64,000 bases of DNA from Brassica napus. Lineage: Eukaryota > Streptophyta > Magnoliopsida > Brassicales > Brassicaceae. Every line of letters starts with the position of its first letter. The stretch's first letter is position 1. Below are positions 22,800-35,306 of the stretch, one piece after another. A model generated the notes under the pieces. It did not search any database and had not been told where the DNA came from. It was given only the letters and a program-made list of their open reading frames with translations. A program made the translations under genes and the position numbers. The stretch is taken from positions 48,636,681 to 48,700,680 of the forward strand of contig NC_063450.1 in the NCBI RefSeq assembly GCF_020379485.1, read 5' to 3'.

Positions 22800-25530
22800 A
22801 GAGAGAACTTTACTCTCTTGAGTGCTTCGGAAGAGAGGGAGAGAGAGAGTGGTCGCGCGGGTAGGTGTGAGTGTGCAGTGAAGGTGGAGGAGAGAAAGAA
22901 GAAGGACGATGTATGTTAAATGATCACAAAGGGCATATAAAGATTCTTATATTACGAGTTTGCCACTGTAGTTAGTAAGTTATGAAAGGCTTTGTTTTTG
23001 ATTGGTTAATTTGTAACAGTAATCCCTACAATCGTTCGCGCTTTTTTTTTAGTTTTCACTTTTTCTATTTTTGTTTCGAAAAGTCACTGAATAACCCCTT
23101 TTACTCTTTTTTTCTTTACATTAAGAGTTAGAATTTTTGAGTAATTTTGACCTAGAAAAGGTGATTGTTAAACTACGATTATCCATTTTTCAATTTTTAG
23201 TTATTAACTATTATTTGAAAACTACTATGATTTTATTCATTTCTTAGTTGTTACGTAAGTGATATGTTTATACCAATCTCGTCACCCACGAAAATTTTCA
23301 TGCATAGACTGCAAAGTCCAAATATCATGTTTCCTACTTTGGCTAATGAAATAAGGAAAACACACACATCACATGTGAGAATCTTGAGAACTGTTTTAGA
23401 CTATGGTCTTCTTTGGTATACAATACAAACTCTTTTGCCTTGGAACGACAAAAGTGTAGCCTTTGACCATTGTATACAATACAAGCTTGAACATCAAAAT
23501 CGGAATTTTTTTTTTTTTTAACTTAAAATTCAGAATTCTTTATTGAATTAAAGATCGATATTGTTGTTGCCTTGTTGGTGTTGTCATTATTATTATTATT
23601 ATTATTATATTAATTTTGTTGTAAAAGATGTTTATTAGAGTTTTGTTGTTGGAGTCACAAGACTGTTAACCGATAATAGACATCTCTTAGGGTAGGACCA
23701 TCTCCAACGTCCCAATGCCAGCGTTTCTATAATCATTAATAAGTTCATACACGTATAGATTTTTTGAATGAATATCATCTTCTCTTGTTACTTTCTCTAC
23801 CTTTAAATTTTTGCATTTTAAACTCCGAGTGATGTTCAATAATTGAAGCAGGTTAAAATATACACTATAGTACAAACATAGTTAGTAGGTTGAAATCTTT
23901 GTTTCAAATTTCAGCGGCTATACCACTTGTTATTAATTATTCAAACCTTAAGATAATACATCGGGTTGTTGATTACTTTCTTCCACAGTTCCACCATGAA
24001 CAATCTCGTCAAGTAGTACTTGCAGTCTTGGATATTACTTTTAAACATTTACACAATGATCATTAGGTTGTGGTTGGTTATAATTTAGGTCTAGGATGCT
24101 TACTAAATTCACGTTTCCTTTCGATATATTAAAACCTTATTGAACATTTGGTTTAGCAATGATATCATTTATTAAGGTTTTTAAGATAGTGAGATTCAAA
24201 TATTTAGAAAACAGTCGCACATGTTTGTAAATATCAAAGAAAATATGTATTTATATTTTTCTTGCACTTAGTGGATTCTTGTTCTAGCTGTCACTCTAGT
24301 GTCAAGATTCTGTAATATTTGAATTCGCCGAGGGGTAACTGTGGGAAATTACAAGTAGTCGGTGGGTGCAGCTGAGAGATTCCAAAGAGATAAAATGGGC
24401 GCAAATGGGAAATTATGAGTGTAGACGAAAATACCCCTACAATATCAACAGACCCATGCAACTCATTTGGGTTTTCTTTATTGGCTTATGTCGGATCTAA
24501 TAATAGTTCACTAGTTAAATGATTTCAAACTTAGATATCGACATATCTTCTTTATTACGTTAAGTAAATTCCACTTACAAAAACATCATTTTCACAAAAT
24601 TTAGAAAATATTATTTGATGGCCATTTGCACGACATATATTTTAGATCAATAATTAATTTGAACGAGCGTTAGCAAATGCTAAAGATTTGTATTTATTTA
24701 TTTTTACGACCAAAAAAAAACGATTTGTATTTTCTTGAGCTATTGATTTATTTGAAAAAGTAACATATATAAGTTGTGGTTCTAGTCACTTATATCTCAT
24801 GGACATGGTGTTGACAATCCAAAAAGAAAGTATACTGATGTTGTCTTCAAGTAGTGGCATATGATTTATCAAATTAACACAAATCACAATAACCAAAGCC
24901 AAACTAGACCCACTAAACCAGACCGGTTTGACAACCAAATGATGAACTGAAGTAATTATTCTCCCCTTCATTTGATTTGAACTGTTGATACTATAAGACT
25001 TTGCAAAACCTCAACAAGTCTGCATAAGTGTGTTTAATACATTTAAGGACCAAACAAAGACATTCTTAAACTATGTGGAGAATATATATATATGAAGTTT
25101 ATGTAAGTGGGTTCAAGGCTTTCCCATATTATTGAGGTCATTTGATTTGAAGCTTATGTATATGGCTTTCAACTTATTATGACCTTGTTCTTCAGATTGT
25201 TTGGATCTCAACTTTTATGATAGATTTAGTTTTTGTCTGTCTTCTTTTGTCACTCATCCTCTCTCGCTCTCTCCTCAGAATGTTTTATCATCTCTCATTA
25301 TCGTTTGATTGGATTACACGTTTTAAGCAATTTTAGAGACCTGACATCAAACACATGGAGACGAATCTTTGTTGTTGTTGTTGTAGAAACTGTCATTTAG
25401 ATTATGCTGATAATGGACGAAGTTGAGAGACATCATTTCCAAATGTTCAATCATAGTTGCACAATCTTCTAATTATCCAATTTAGCGAATAGATAGCTGA
25501 AGTAGTTGGGCAAACAAACTCGATCTCAAA
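22800..25530. other. Intergenic spacer
   Basis: No gene is recognised. It contains a pyrimidine/GA-rich probable 5' leader of the gene to the left (22795-22915), an ATT microsatellite at about 23587-23610, and the second copy of a dispersed repeat (24551-24730). A minus-strand open stretch at 24786-24971 is hydrophobic but was not recognised. Confidence 0.6.
24551..24730. repeat. Dispersed repeat, copy 2
   Basis: Second copy of the sequence at 16831-17005, in the same orientation, including TTCCACTTACAAAAACATCA and the terminal A-tract followed by CGATTT. The shared 3' A-tract hints at a retroposed origin, but no flanking duplication was identified. Confidence 0.7.
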
Positions 25531-25535
25531 AACTT

Positions 25536-26863
25536 TTAAGAAGAAGAAGACGAACTCTGCATCCTTTGTTTGATCCATGACTCCAGATACTGAAGCTCCT
25601 CATTACTGATTGAGTGGCCAAGATCTGGATAAGCCTGCAGCAGACAAAGGATTGGTTCAAAAGATCAAAAATAGAAAAATAATCATGAAGTGATTCTAGA
25701 ATTTAGATTTGACTGACTCCTCTTATCAAAATATGATTGCTTATCGTACCTTGAATTCACAAGTGACAGCAGCTTGTTGAAGGAAAGGAAGAGCTGCTTG
25801 ACCAGCTTCAAATAGTACAGTCTTGTCATCAATCCCATGAGACCACAAGATTGGTGTCTACATATGACTAGAAAAAGTCAACAATTCGACAAGAAAACCG
25901 GAAAGAAAAAAAAACAGATAGAAACCTTTATAGCATCTTTGGTAAACTGGTTGATGATTGAAGAATTGAACGGAACCCACCCGCTAAAGACTGCACCTCC
26001 TCCAAGAGTTTTAGGATAAAGCAGAACACTAGCCAAGGTTAATGCCCCTGTTAAGAAAACCATAGGTCAGTAGACACAGGGGATTGCAAGACTATATCAA
26101 AAGGGAGATCACACCTCCTTGGCTAAATCCACAGATATACACGTTTTCTGGCTTTATTCCTCCAGCAATCTCCTTGTCTATAATGGCATGAACGTTCTTA
26201 ACTGCTTCAAGCACGCTGCTTTCATCATTTGGAGATCCCTAGGCACATACAAAAAGCCACACACACTTGATGACACACACGCAAAGTATCTTTTAGATAC
26301 AACTAACAATGCAAGAAAGGTTCTTCCTTTTAACTCTCAGAAACTATAGCCAAGCTAGAGGAAGAGACAACAAGTGTTACCGCGGTAAGAGGAAGCTCAC
26401 GGATGTCAAACCAAGAAGGCATCACCATACCATCTGCACAAGACACAATCAAAAACTAGAGATTTCTTCAGATACACAAGGACCAATCATATCAAGAACA
26501 TATAGAAGGACGAGATTCACTAACAAACACATCCATAATGATCTATTAAATTTAGAAACTTTGAAAGAATCAAAACGTACAATTGCAGGAGACTGGATTT
26601 GGAGGAGCTGATGGGAAGAGCCACTTAGTGTTCATAAACTCCGGAGACTTGAAAAGTGACTTGATGGGTTCGTTGGCAGGTCCGGAATCTCCAAGCCCGT
26701 GAAGCCACAAGATGAAGGTTCGAGCCATCAAGTCTGAAGAAGAGGGAGATGATGATAATGATGAGTAAGGCTTGTTCTCGAAGAAGAATGCGAAGAAGAG
26801 CACGGTGCTTAACAGTGCGATCGAGAGGAGAACGATCGGTTTCGTCAATGTGCTTGTTCGCAT
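25536..26863 (-). CDS. SOBER1-like acyl-protein thioesterase/carboxylesterase, membrane-anchored copy
   Basis: Six exons (complement of 26581-26863, 26381-26433, 26115-26238, 25926-26047, 25750-25857 and 25536-25634) give 262 residues. The protein is an alpha/beta hydrolase of the acyl-protein thioesterase type. ARTFILWLHGLGDSGPANEP carries the oxyanion-side motif, GFSQG the nucleophile (Ser about 151), and SHGIDD (Asp about 204) and GLGH-type DLGH (His about 237) complete the triad. SOBER1 in Arabidopsis (At4g22300/At4g22305) suppresses responses to the effector AvrBsT and has deacetylase or esterase activity. This copy has about 45 extra N-terminal residues with a strong hydrophobic helix (IVLLSIALLSTVLFFAFFF), suggesting a signal anchor. 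The start at 26863 was chosen because it includes that helix; an internal Met (about residue 46) would give the ordinary soluble form. It ends in a run of Ser. Confidence 0.9.
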
Positions 26864-27232
26864 GTCAATATCGATCCTGCTGCCTTCACCATTTTACTCT
26901 TGGACAGATCTCTCAAAGGCAGGTTGTGTTTTTTTATTTTTCTGACAAAAGGAAAGAGATGATGCCAAAATGACCAAATTACCCTCGATGTTTTTTGGGC
27001 TATGTTCTGACGTGCAAGCAAGATTTGATTCAATGTGTTTGCAAAGTGAAAAGAAAAGTCTCGATACAAACATTATAATTCTCATGTTAATTACCAAATA
27101 AAATAAAGTAACACAACAATCAAGATATTTGATGAACAATGTTTTATCTTTTGCTTACAAGAGGAAGAAGTTTAATCAATGTTCTTCACAGATATATTTA
27201 TATTGAATGAAAGCAGCATTGCTTTAAGACAT

Positions 27233-28456
27233 TCAAGATGAAGACGACGAACTTTGCATCCGTGACTTGATCCATGACTCTATATACTGTAGCTCCTTGT
27301 TGCTCATCCAGTGCGCAAGACCTGGATACGCCTGTCAAGATAGAGGTTGTTTATTATGTTTGATGATCTCTCTTAGGCCTTCAAAGAGAAACTTCTAAAT
27401 TATTACCTTGAATTCACAGGTCACACCGGCTTGTTCAAGAAAAGGAAGAGCAGCTTGACCAGCTTCTAAGAGCACAAGCTTATCATCAGTACCATGAGAC
27501 CACAATATTGGTGTCTACATTTTGCAAAAAAAAAAAACATGGACGAGACTTTAGAAACTCGGAAAACAATGACATGAAATATAGTTGATGAACCTTTTTA
27601 GCTTGTTCGGGAAATTGATTGATGACTGAAGAAGTGAATGGAACCCAACCGCTAAGGACAGCTCCACCTCCAAGTGTTTTTGGATAGAGAAGAACACTAG
27701 CCAAGGTTAAAGCACCTGGCATCATCAGAATCTTATTGTTATTAAGAGCCACCCCAATGCTAGTGTAGATTCATGAAAAGAGGCAAAGAGAGTAGAGAAC
27801 ATAACACCTCCTTGGCTTAAACCACAGATAAACACGTTTTCTGGTCTTGTTCCTCTTGCAATCTCTTCGTCTATAATAGCATGAACGTTCTTAACTGCTT
27901 CAAGAATGCTGGCTTCATCAATTCGAGATCCCTAACACATACAAAAAGTTACTTTTACAAAATGCAATATAAAACCCAAAAAGCAGTACTGATGTAACGC
28001 CACAGGTTTAACAAGCCAAGGGTGGTACTTCTAAGGTAGCAGTTTAGATAAAGAGAGAATTAAGTAATACCGCTTTAAAAGGAAGCTCAGGGACATCAAA
28101 CCAAGAAGGCATCACCCGACCATCTTCACAATAAAAACAAGACAAGGATCTATAAGATTCTTGCAGACCAGATATGTATCATTATTTGGACACCAACAGC
28201 TACTACAGAGAACGCTAAGAATGAATCAAGAATTTTACTGAATCCTTGAACTATTATAACCATTTTACCAATGAAACAAAACCAATACAACAAGGGAGAT
28301 CGTACTGTTGCAGGTAACAGGATTGTATGGAGCAGAAGGGAAGAGCCACTTAGCGTCACTCAGCTCCGGAGACTTGAAAACAGTCTTGACGTTTTCGTTG
28401 GCAGGTCCAGAGTCTCCCAACCCGTGAAGCCACAAGATGAAGGGTCGTCGAGCCAT
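27233..28456 (-). CDS. SOBER1-like acyl-protein thioesterase/carboxylesterase, second tandem copy
   Basis: Six exons (complement of 28306-28456, 28071-28123, 27808-27931, 27594-27715, 27407-27514 and 27233-27331) give 218 residues. Exons 2-6 have exactly the same lengths as in the neighbouring copy at 25536-26863, proof of tandem duplication. The triad is present: GLSQG (Ser about 107), SHGTDD (Asp about 160) and GLAH (His about 193). The start MARRPFILWLHGLGDSG matches Arabidopsis SOBER1. An in-frame upstream ATG at 28522 would add 22 residues (MVNKLLRNCFLC…) without a convincing membrane helix. It lies head-to-head with the pyruvate-carrier gene. Substrates are inferred from the family: acyl thioesters, acetylated proteins or small esters. 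Confidence 0.9.
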
Positions 28457-28823
28457 GGCGTCTGAGCTCCCTGAGCAAGAAGAGATACAAAGGAAACAGT
28501 TTCTCAACAGCTTGTTGACCATTAGAGAAGAACGAAGTTACTTCTCCGTCTGTGTATTTGAACGCATTTATGTTGTACCTTCGCTTCGCCATGGTGATCT
28601 CTGAAAAGTCTCGACGACGACTTTTGAACATATCTCAAAGTCAACTGAGGAAAAACAGGGGAGAAGCGAAATGACTAAAAAGCCCTCTAGTGCAGGCTTT
28701 GTGTCTAAACGACATCGTATACTAGCTGTAGGTATAAAGCCCTTTGGTAAGAAGAAGAGACAGAGGAAAAGGAAAAAGAGAATCTGGGGTGGAGGAGACG
28801 GAAGATAGATTGAATAATATCAA
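28457..28823. promoter_or_regulatory. Shared head-to-head promoter region
   Basis: The 367 bp between the start codons of the minus-strand SOBER1-like gene and the plus-strand pyruvate-carrier gene must hold both promoters and both 5' leaders. A purine-rich stretch (28748-28800) precedes the carrier ATG. No clear TATA box was found for either gene. A bidirectional promoter is inferred from spacing only. Confidence 0.5.
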
Positions 28824-29865
28824 ATGGCGACATCGAGGCTTCAAGCTCTGTGGAATCACCCTGCCGGACCTAAAACCAGTGAGTCCTCCCTCCTCCTATT
28901 CAAAAAAGATGACACCTTTCTTTCGATTATACCCTCGAATTTGGATGATTGAGCAATCTGGGACTGATTGTGATGAATCCTGATTTGTTTTTGACTTTGA
29001 AAAATCGAAACTTTGTTGGTGGGTTTTTGACTTTCGGATTAGGATTGATATGAAAATGTAAGAACTTTGATGGTACAAAACACAAAAGATCAATCTTTCT
29101 TTTATATGTCAGTGAATTGATAATCCTCATGTTTAGCTTTATGTCTCTGTTATCCAGTTCTCAGATCAGAACTGTAATTAAACAAGTGATAATGTTAAGT
29201 AGTTTGAAACTGGTCGTGGATGTTTGTTTACTGTTGAGGATGTGAACAAGTGTCTCTTGTTTTAATTGTCACAGTTCATTTCTGGGCGCCAACGTTCAAG
29301 TGGGGAATAAGCATTGCTAACATTGCAGACTTTGCTAAACCTACTGACAAAATTTCCTACCCTCAACAGATTGGTATTACAACATCCCACTTTCTTTGAT
29401 TGCTTTCCTTTTTGTCTTTGTCATGCCTCTCACTGATCTTACTCTTAGCTGTTACATGCACTGGAGTTATCTGGTCTCGCTACAGCATGGTTATCACTCC
29501 CGTGAGTTTTCCTTCTTTTTTAACACTCCTCTTCATTATGCATAATCCCATCACGCCTCTTTTCTGACTTTTATTTGATATTTGACTACAGAAAAACTGG
29601 AACCTCTTTAGCGTCAATGTTGCTATGGCTGGGACTGGCATGTACCAGCTTGCTCGTAAAATCAAGTAAGGAGATCCCAGTTCTTCTTACATTACATTAA
29701 TATATGCAACAGAACAACTCTTTAGTTTAGGCTACTGGAAGTAGAACTAGTCTCTTCTTTTTATGAGCAGTACTAATGAACATTTTGTTGACTATTGATA
29801 TGTTTCTTTTGCTCTACAGAAACGATTTTGCATCTGATGTGGAGCCTGTTGTTGCTAAAGAATGA
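28824..29865 (+). CDS. Mitochondrial pyruvate carrier 2-type subunit
   Basis: Five exons (28824-28878, 29275-29373, 29449-29501, 29592-29665 and 29820-29865) give 108 residues. The sequence follows plant MPC2-type proteins: MATSRLQALWNHPAGPKT, HFWAPTFKWGISIANIADF, VTCTGVIWSRYSMVITPKNW and LFSVNVAMAGTGMYQLARKI. MPC subunits form a heterodimer in the inner mitochondrial membrane that imports pyruvate into the matrix. The length and the three hydrophobic segments fit the family. The position after SOBER1-like genes matches At4g22310. All splice sites are GT-AG and no lesion was seen. Confidence 0.92.
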
Positions 29866-30597
29866 TTACGACGAAAAACAAGAAGATGAAAACATCAAAA
29901 GGAAAGATGTGATATCATCATCATCATATTGCTTGTGTTTGAAAATCTAGTTTCAAGATATTTGATTTTTCTTTTCACTCCCTGATCGTAAGGGTCGAAT
30001 TACCAAATAAGTTTTCTTTTTAATACCCAATATGCTTCTCTCTGTCTTTGATGCGGTGTCTATCGAAACTTTGCGACAGCGAGCTCCTCCTGCGGGCTGC
30101 GGCTGTGATAAGAACCTTTTAAGCTCTTCTTCCCTTTCTATACAACTTGTTTTTAGATAATAGCCGTCTTCCCTCTCTCTCCCACACACTTCCTTTCCTC
30201 GTAGGTGCTGAGGTTTTTTAGTTTTAGACACATTGAACAGTCCATCATTATGCCACTTCTAGCAGAAAAATATGAACAAAAGACTCGGATATAAATAGTA
30301 CCAGAGACGTAACAGGGATGATATTTGCTCAAACCAATGAGGTCAAAAGCTCTATTCATATTCTTTCACAGTGAATCATCATTCATAAGCAAATTAAAAT
30401 TCAGAGAAAAACAAGAATCTTCTATGAATCGAATGTTTAGTACCGAATGAATGAGTCTGGTCAATAAAAGGAAAAAAGAACAGACCAGAACAAGGATCTG
30501 CATCCATCTCTAACAGTTGTTTTCTAGTTTTATGTATGTGTCTTTGTTACTGACGACAGTGAAACAGGGTAAAGAATGACGCCATTTTATCTCTCTT

Positions 30598-31734
30598 CTA
30601 TTGGCTCGGATTGTTCTCAGAATCTACATCGTTTGCATTCAAGTTGAGTCCTGAATCCTTAGTGCTTTCGTTCAGATCTGGCCGCACTGTTTTTTCTTCC
30701 TCCTGCTAAGACAAAAACATTCAACACTGGCGGCAAGTGAACATATTCTAAAGTCCAAGCCTCCCAAGGAAGAGTAGAATTTTATTTAACAAGCCTACCA
30801 AAAGAAACGACATTTACTCTCTTAAACAAATGGTTCCAGGATCCATCATGGATGGCTTATCAACAGGAAAAAAACAAGCACATTCACAGGAAGTCAAAGA
30901 CTTAAGTTGGGTAAGGCTAAAAGGAAGGGAGCATAAGGTGAGGTTAAAAAAAAGGTGTTACCTGATTATCTTCCATAGGAACATCATTCATGTCTGGTTT
31001 TTCCTCAACTTGTGCTCTCTTGTCACTTAGCTCTGCTGCACTTGCTTCTTGCTCAATTTCTTTCTTCTGCTCCTCTTCCTCAACCTTATCATCTTCCTCG
31101 ATTTCTGTAACTTCATTCTTCTGCTCCTCAAGTACTGCAATCTACACCGTTTAATCACACGTAAAACTTCAAATGGACCACAAGGACCCTCGAACAACCA
31201 AGAATATGTTGGATGAATGAAGCTCCACAATTCTAATCCAAGACAATTCAACCAATCAGCAAACCGATGTCTTAACCCTAGATCATCACCTTTCTTGCTA
31301 CAAAATCATAACTTTAGAAACATTTCAAGACATGCTGTACAGAGACGTAAGCTATAACCAATCTAGCTCCTGGCAAAGCTCAAATCTTTAAGGCTAAATC
31401 AGAAACTAACCGGCACGTATTTGAATCTGCGCCGCCGCGGAGGATCTTCTGCTGCTACCGTTGCCAGAGTGTCTTCGCTCGGAGAAGGACTCTCGCTTTT
31501 ACCATCTTCGTTCCCGTTACCGGTCTGAGACAATGGCGCCCACTTGAAGAACAGCAAATGCGATCCGTTAGCGGCGTCGGAAGCTGCGGATGAGGAGGAG
31601 TGATTGAGTTTCTTGGTGGAGGGAGAGACGTGAACCCACTTCTTCTTCCACTTCCTCACCGGACCCGTGAAAACCGTCGCCGGTCCTCCGTAACGAGTCG
31701 AGGACCTCCCTAACCGACCTCCTACTCCTTCCAT
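30598..31734 (-). CDS. Short acidic protein, At4g22320-like
   Basis: Three exons (complement of 31411-31734, 30962-31141 and 30598-30702) give 202 residues. The N-terminal third is basic and conserved (MEGVGGRLGRSSTRYGGPAT, FTGPVRKWKKKWVHVSPS). The middle contains HLLFFKWAPL and ends in a basic patch (PPRRRRFKYVPI). The C-terminal half is highly acidic (EIEEDDKVEEEEQKKEIEQE) and probably coiled or disordered. The Arabidopsis relative is annotated only as 'golgin family A protein', probably because of its Glu-rich composition, and no function is known. An in-frame ATG lies 51 bases upstream (31785), but the family start begins MEGVGG or MDGVGG. It is convergent with the pyruvate-carrier gene. 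Confidence 0.8.
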
Positions 31735-31989
31735 AACCCACTCAGCAATCGCTGATTCTTCAAGGATCAAATTCCGATATTCCAATTACAATTACGGCTG
31801 ATCAGTTTTATCTTCCAGGTTCTAAGGAAGTACAGTAACTATGTTTCGTCTCTTCCTCCTCCGTAAGAACAAAGAAGGATCGGGTCTTTCAGATCCAATT
31901 TTGCATAAGTCGATCTTATTGGTTTTTTTGGAAGAAGAAGAAGAAGTCTCTCGACGAACTAGAGTGTTTCCCTTATATATAACTAGATT

Positions 31990-34560
31990 TGGGGCTTTAT
32001 TTGATATTTTAATTTAATAAAAAATATTATTTTTTTTAAAAAATTGGTTTTTCATATGTTATGTGAAATTTATTTTACAGTTAAGAACTCGTTTACACGC
32101 ATAAGTTTCAGTTAATATTTATTAGAGCTAGAAAAAACATCCAAACGTAAAATTTAAACCGGATCCAACCCAAAATAATAATTATAATGAAATAAAAAGG
32201 AATTTAGAAGTTAAATAAGGCCAAGAAGCATTATACACTTTCTTATGTACTAATTTAATGTTTTATTAAACTTATCTAATGTTAAATAATTTTCTTGATT
32301 CATTATTTATTAATGATATATTTTCATAATAACATTTTAATTTAAATGAATTATAAACTAATGCATATCAAACATGTGTTTGATTTTCGTATAACCAAAC
32401 ACATAAATACCAATCACGACAAAATCCTAAGTTTTGATTTTTTTTAAAATTTAATAGCTTTAACATCATACTCGTTATCAAAATCTTTTTTTTTAAATAC
32501 TATTAATTAGGTATGTTGACTTTTGTTAGGATTTTTTAAAAAGGAAAAAAAATATTTTCTAAATCTTATTTTTATTTAAAATTAAAAAAAAGAAAAACTA
32601 TCAAATACTTTTTTATATTTTTGTTTAGGATTATAGAAAAGGAAAAATATTATCATATAAACTTTTACAATTATCTTATGTTTTGAATTTCAGAAAAATC
32701 TTATTGCTATCAAATAATTATTTCTTGTTATTATTAAATAATTTTAAATTATGATTTTTACGGTTCATATCAATACTATTTTTACACTTCATTTTAATTA
32801 AATAATTTTTAGTATCATGTTCATCTTCAAACTTTATATACTATCAAATAACTTCTTACAATTCTCTTATGGTTACAATTCTCTTATGGTTACGAATTAA
32901 AAAATATGATACAAATCTTTTTTGTTTAGAATTTTATTTTTAAAAGAAATGAACTATCAAATATATTTTTTACAGTTTTAGGGTGTTAGAAAAGAAAATT
33001 AAAACTACATAATCTTTTATAATTTATTTTTTCTAGGATTTAGAAAATAAAAATACTATCAAATAATTATTTCCAGCAAATATTAACTATTTTTAAAAGT
33101 TGCTATTTTCAAAATTCGTTTTCTCAATATCACAAATATTTTAAATTAAATATTTTCAGTATCATATTATTTTCAAAATTCGTTTTCTAAATATCACTAA
33201 TATTTTAATTAGATATTTCAGTATCATATTTATCATTAAATTTAAAAAGTAAAAATTACTTTTACAATTTTATTTGGGCAGGATTTAAAAGGAAAAAAAT
33301 ATTATTTGATTAAAATTAAAAGAGGGAAAAGTTATTTTTCAAATTTCTTTTATTTAGGATTTTAGGAAAAAAAATTATTTTCACATAATGATAGAATTTT
33401 TTTAATACATACACAATGTTTTTTTTGTACAAATGTCACAATCATATCGGGTAAAATATTTGAAGTTATTTTTGGTTTATAATTTTTAACACAAAATTAT
33501 CTATTAAAAATAAAAGTTAGTTATATATAAGAAATGAGTTACTTTCAATTTTTTAAAAAAGGAAAATTCCAACTATAATTTGTTCTTGTTTTTTAAGAAT
33601 TTTATACAACTAATATATTTTCAATAAAAAAAATTATTTTTAGTTATTATATTATGTCTTATACATACAAACATATATTTCTCATATTTACACATACTTA
33701 TGTACGATAAAAACATAATAATAATAAAAACTTGTGTTAGCGTCATAAGATGTAAAAATGATGATAAAAAAATTGAGTTGTTTAGAGAAATTAAAAGAAA
33801 ATACTCAGATAATATTTTTATTGTCAATACTATTTTTTGTGAAAATAATATGAGGAACTTTAAACCTAAATATAGATGTGAAAATAATATTTATTTTGGT
33901 TTATATTTTTGTAGCATACATTTATCGGTTAAAAAGGAAAGTTAGTTATTTATATGAAAATAATAAGAGTACTTCTACATTTTTTTTACTTAAGTTTTAA
34001 AAAAAGGAATATCACTTATTTTATAGTTAGTTTTTCTATTTGATTTTTATTAAATAATTTCTTGTACTTGTAGGTTTTTATAATTCGTTTTTATTTATTT
34101 TTTTTAAAAAAAACTTAATATTTTATCTTATAATATCTTTCTTTAGTATATTTAAAGATGAAAATATTCAAAATATTTTAAAAAGAAAAAAATACTTTAA
34201 AATAGCTTTTTACAATTATTCTTTGTTTATAGAATTTTCAAAAATTAAATTTACTATCAAATATTTTTAAAATATTATAAAAAGAGCCATACAAATATAA
34301 TTGTAAAAGGCTATATAATAGCAATTTTCATTTTCTTAACTCCTAAAAAAAATAATAAACTATATTTTTGTAATAATTTTTCTTTTCTAGTGTCCAAAAA
34401 ATGTAATAATAATTTTTTTTTCTAAATTTTTTTAAATTCTAATAAAAGAGAATTGTAACATATTTTTGACACATATCACAATCTTAATAAATTAATTGAC
34501 ATATGTTGCAATCATGTTAATTAGCAACTTTGAAGAACCAATCTTTATATAATAAAATAA
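31990..34560. repeat. AT-rich decayed minisatellite
   Basis: About 2.5 kb of extreme AT richness. The string CTATCAAATA recurs near 32598, 32706, 32841, 32950, 33056 and 34254, each time near TTTTACAATT and TTTAGGATTTTAGAAAA-like strings. This suggests a decayed tandem array with a unit of roughly 55-60 bp. No gene is supported; short open frames inside are compositional. Confidence 0.55.
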
Positions 34561-34799
34561 TAATTCACGCCTGTTCTTATTAATAAAATCAAGCTAATGA
34601 TTGGATGATAAAGTTGAATGTCTAAATCAGGTGAGAAAGCTTTCCCTTAATTGGTATTTTTTTCAGCCACGTTAATAACCCAAATACAAATTTTGGTACT
34701 TACTATTTTACTATTTTACCATCATCATCAGATGTCGACGGTGTAGTTACTACTTACTAGTCAGCGCCGCTCTCTAGGTCTTTTCTTTATTCATTTTTC

Positions 34800-35306
34800 T
34801 TAACTTAATCCAAAATCTCGTTAGCTAAAAAGACGATATCAATTCTCGAAACAGAGGAGGAGAAATAGAGACTCCGAGAAAGGTCATCCCGAAGATTTGT
34901 TCGCATCTGATTCCTCCTCCGATCTGCCATGGCTAAGAGGTTTTGCTAACAACGCTATAAGAGATTTCGCTGGGTGAAGGAGAGTGATAGATCTCTTTTC
35001 ACACCCTTTTATCGTCGCGAGTAAAACGGTTTGTTCTTCGCTTGTTTCCTTGCTGTATCACGTGGATCGGTTTCGTTTGAGTGTTAGATTCTCTTATTTG
35101 CGATCCCTGGATCGTAAAGTTTTCATATTTTCTGACTTTTCGGATCTGGGTTTTCGTCTAGATCATCCCTTGTGTTGACCTGAACAAGCATTACTATGAC
35201 TCAGATTCTCCATTGCTCTTTGAGATTAGTTTCTTATGGGTTTGTCTATTTTGGTGTTTACAGTGTCTAAAGGCTCACACTTTAAGTGTTTTGAGAGGAT
35301 TAGAAA
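34800..35306 (+). promoter_or_regulatory. 5' leader region of alkaline ceramidase gene
   Basis: Composition changes at about 34800 from AT-rich repeat to transcribed-looking sequence with CT- and GA-rich stretches. A likely 3' splice site (GTGTTTACAG) at about 35252-35261 suggests a 5' UTR intron before the ATG at 35307. This is inferred; no transcript data are available. Confidence 0.4.

Noticed and set aside
32000..34560. Short open frames in the AT-rich region (for example 33700-33945)
   Set aside because: Lys/Asn/Ile-rich composition follows from the AT content; no motif or splice structure supports a gene.
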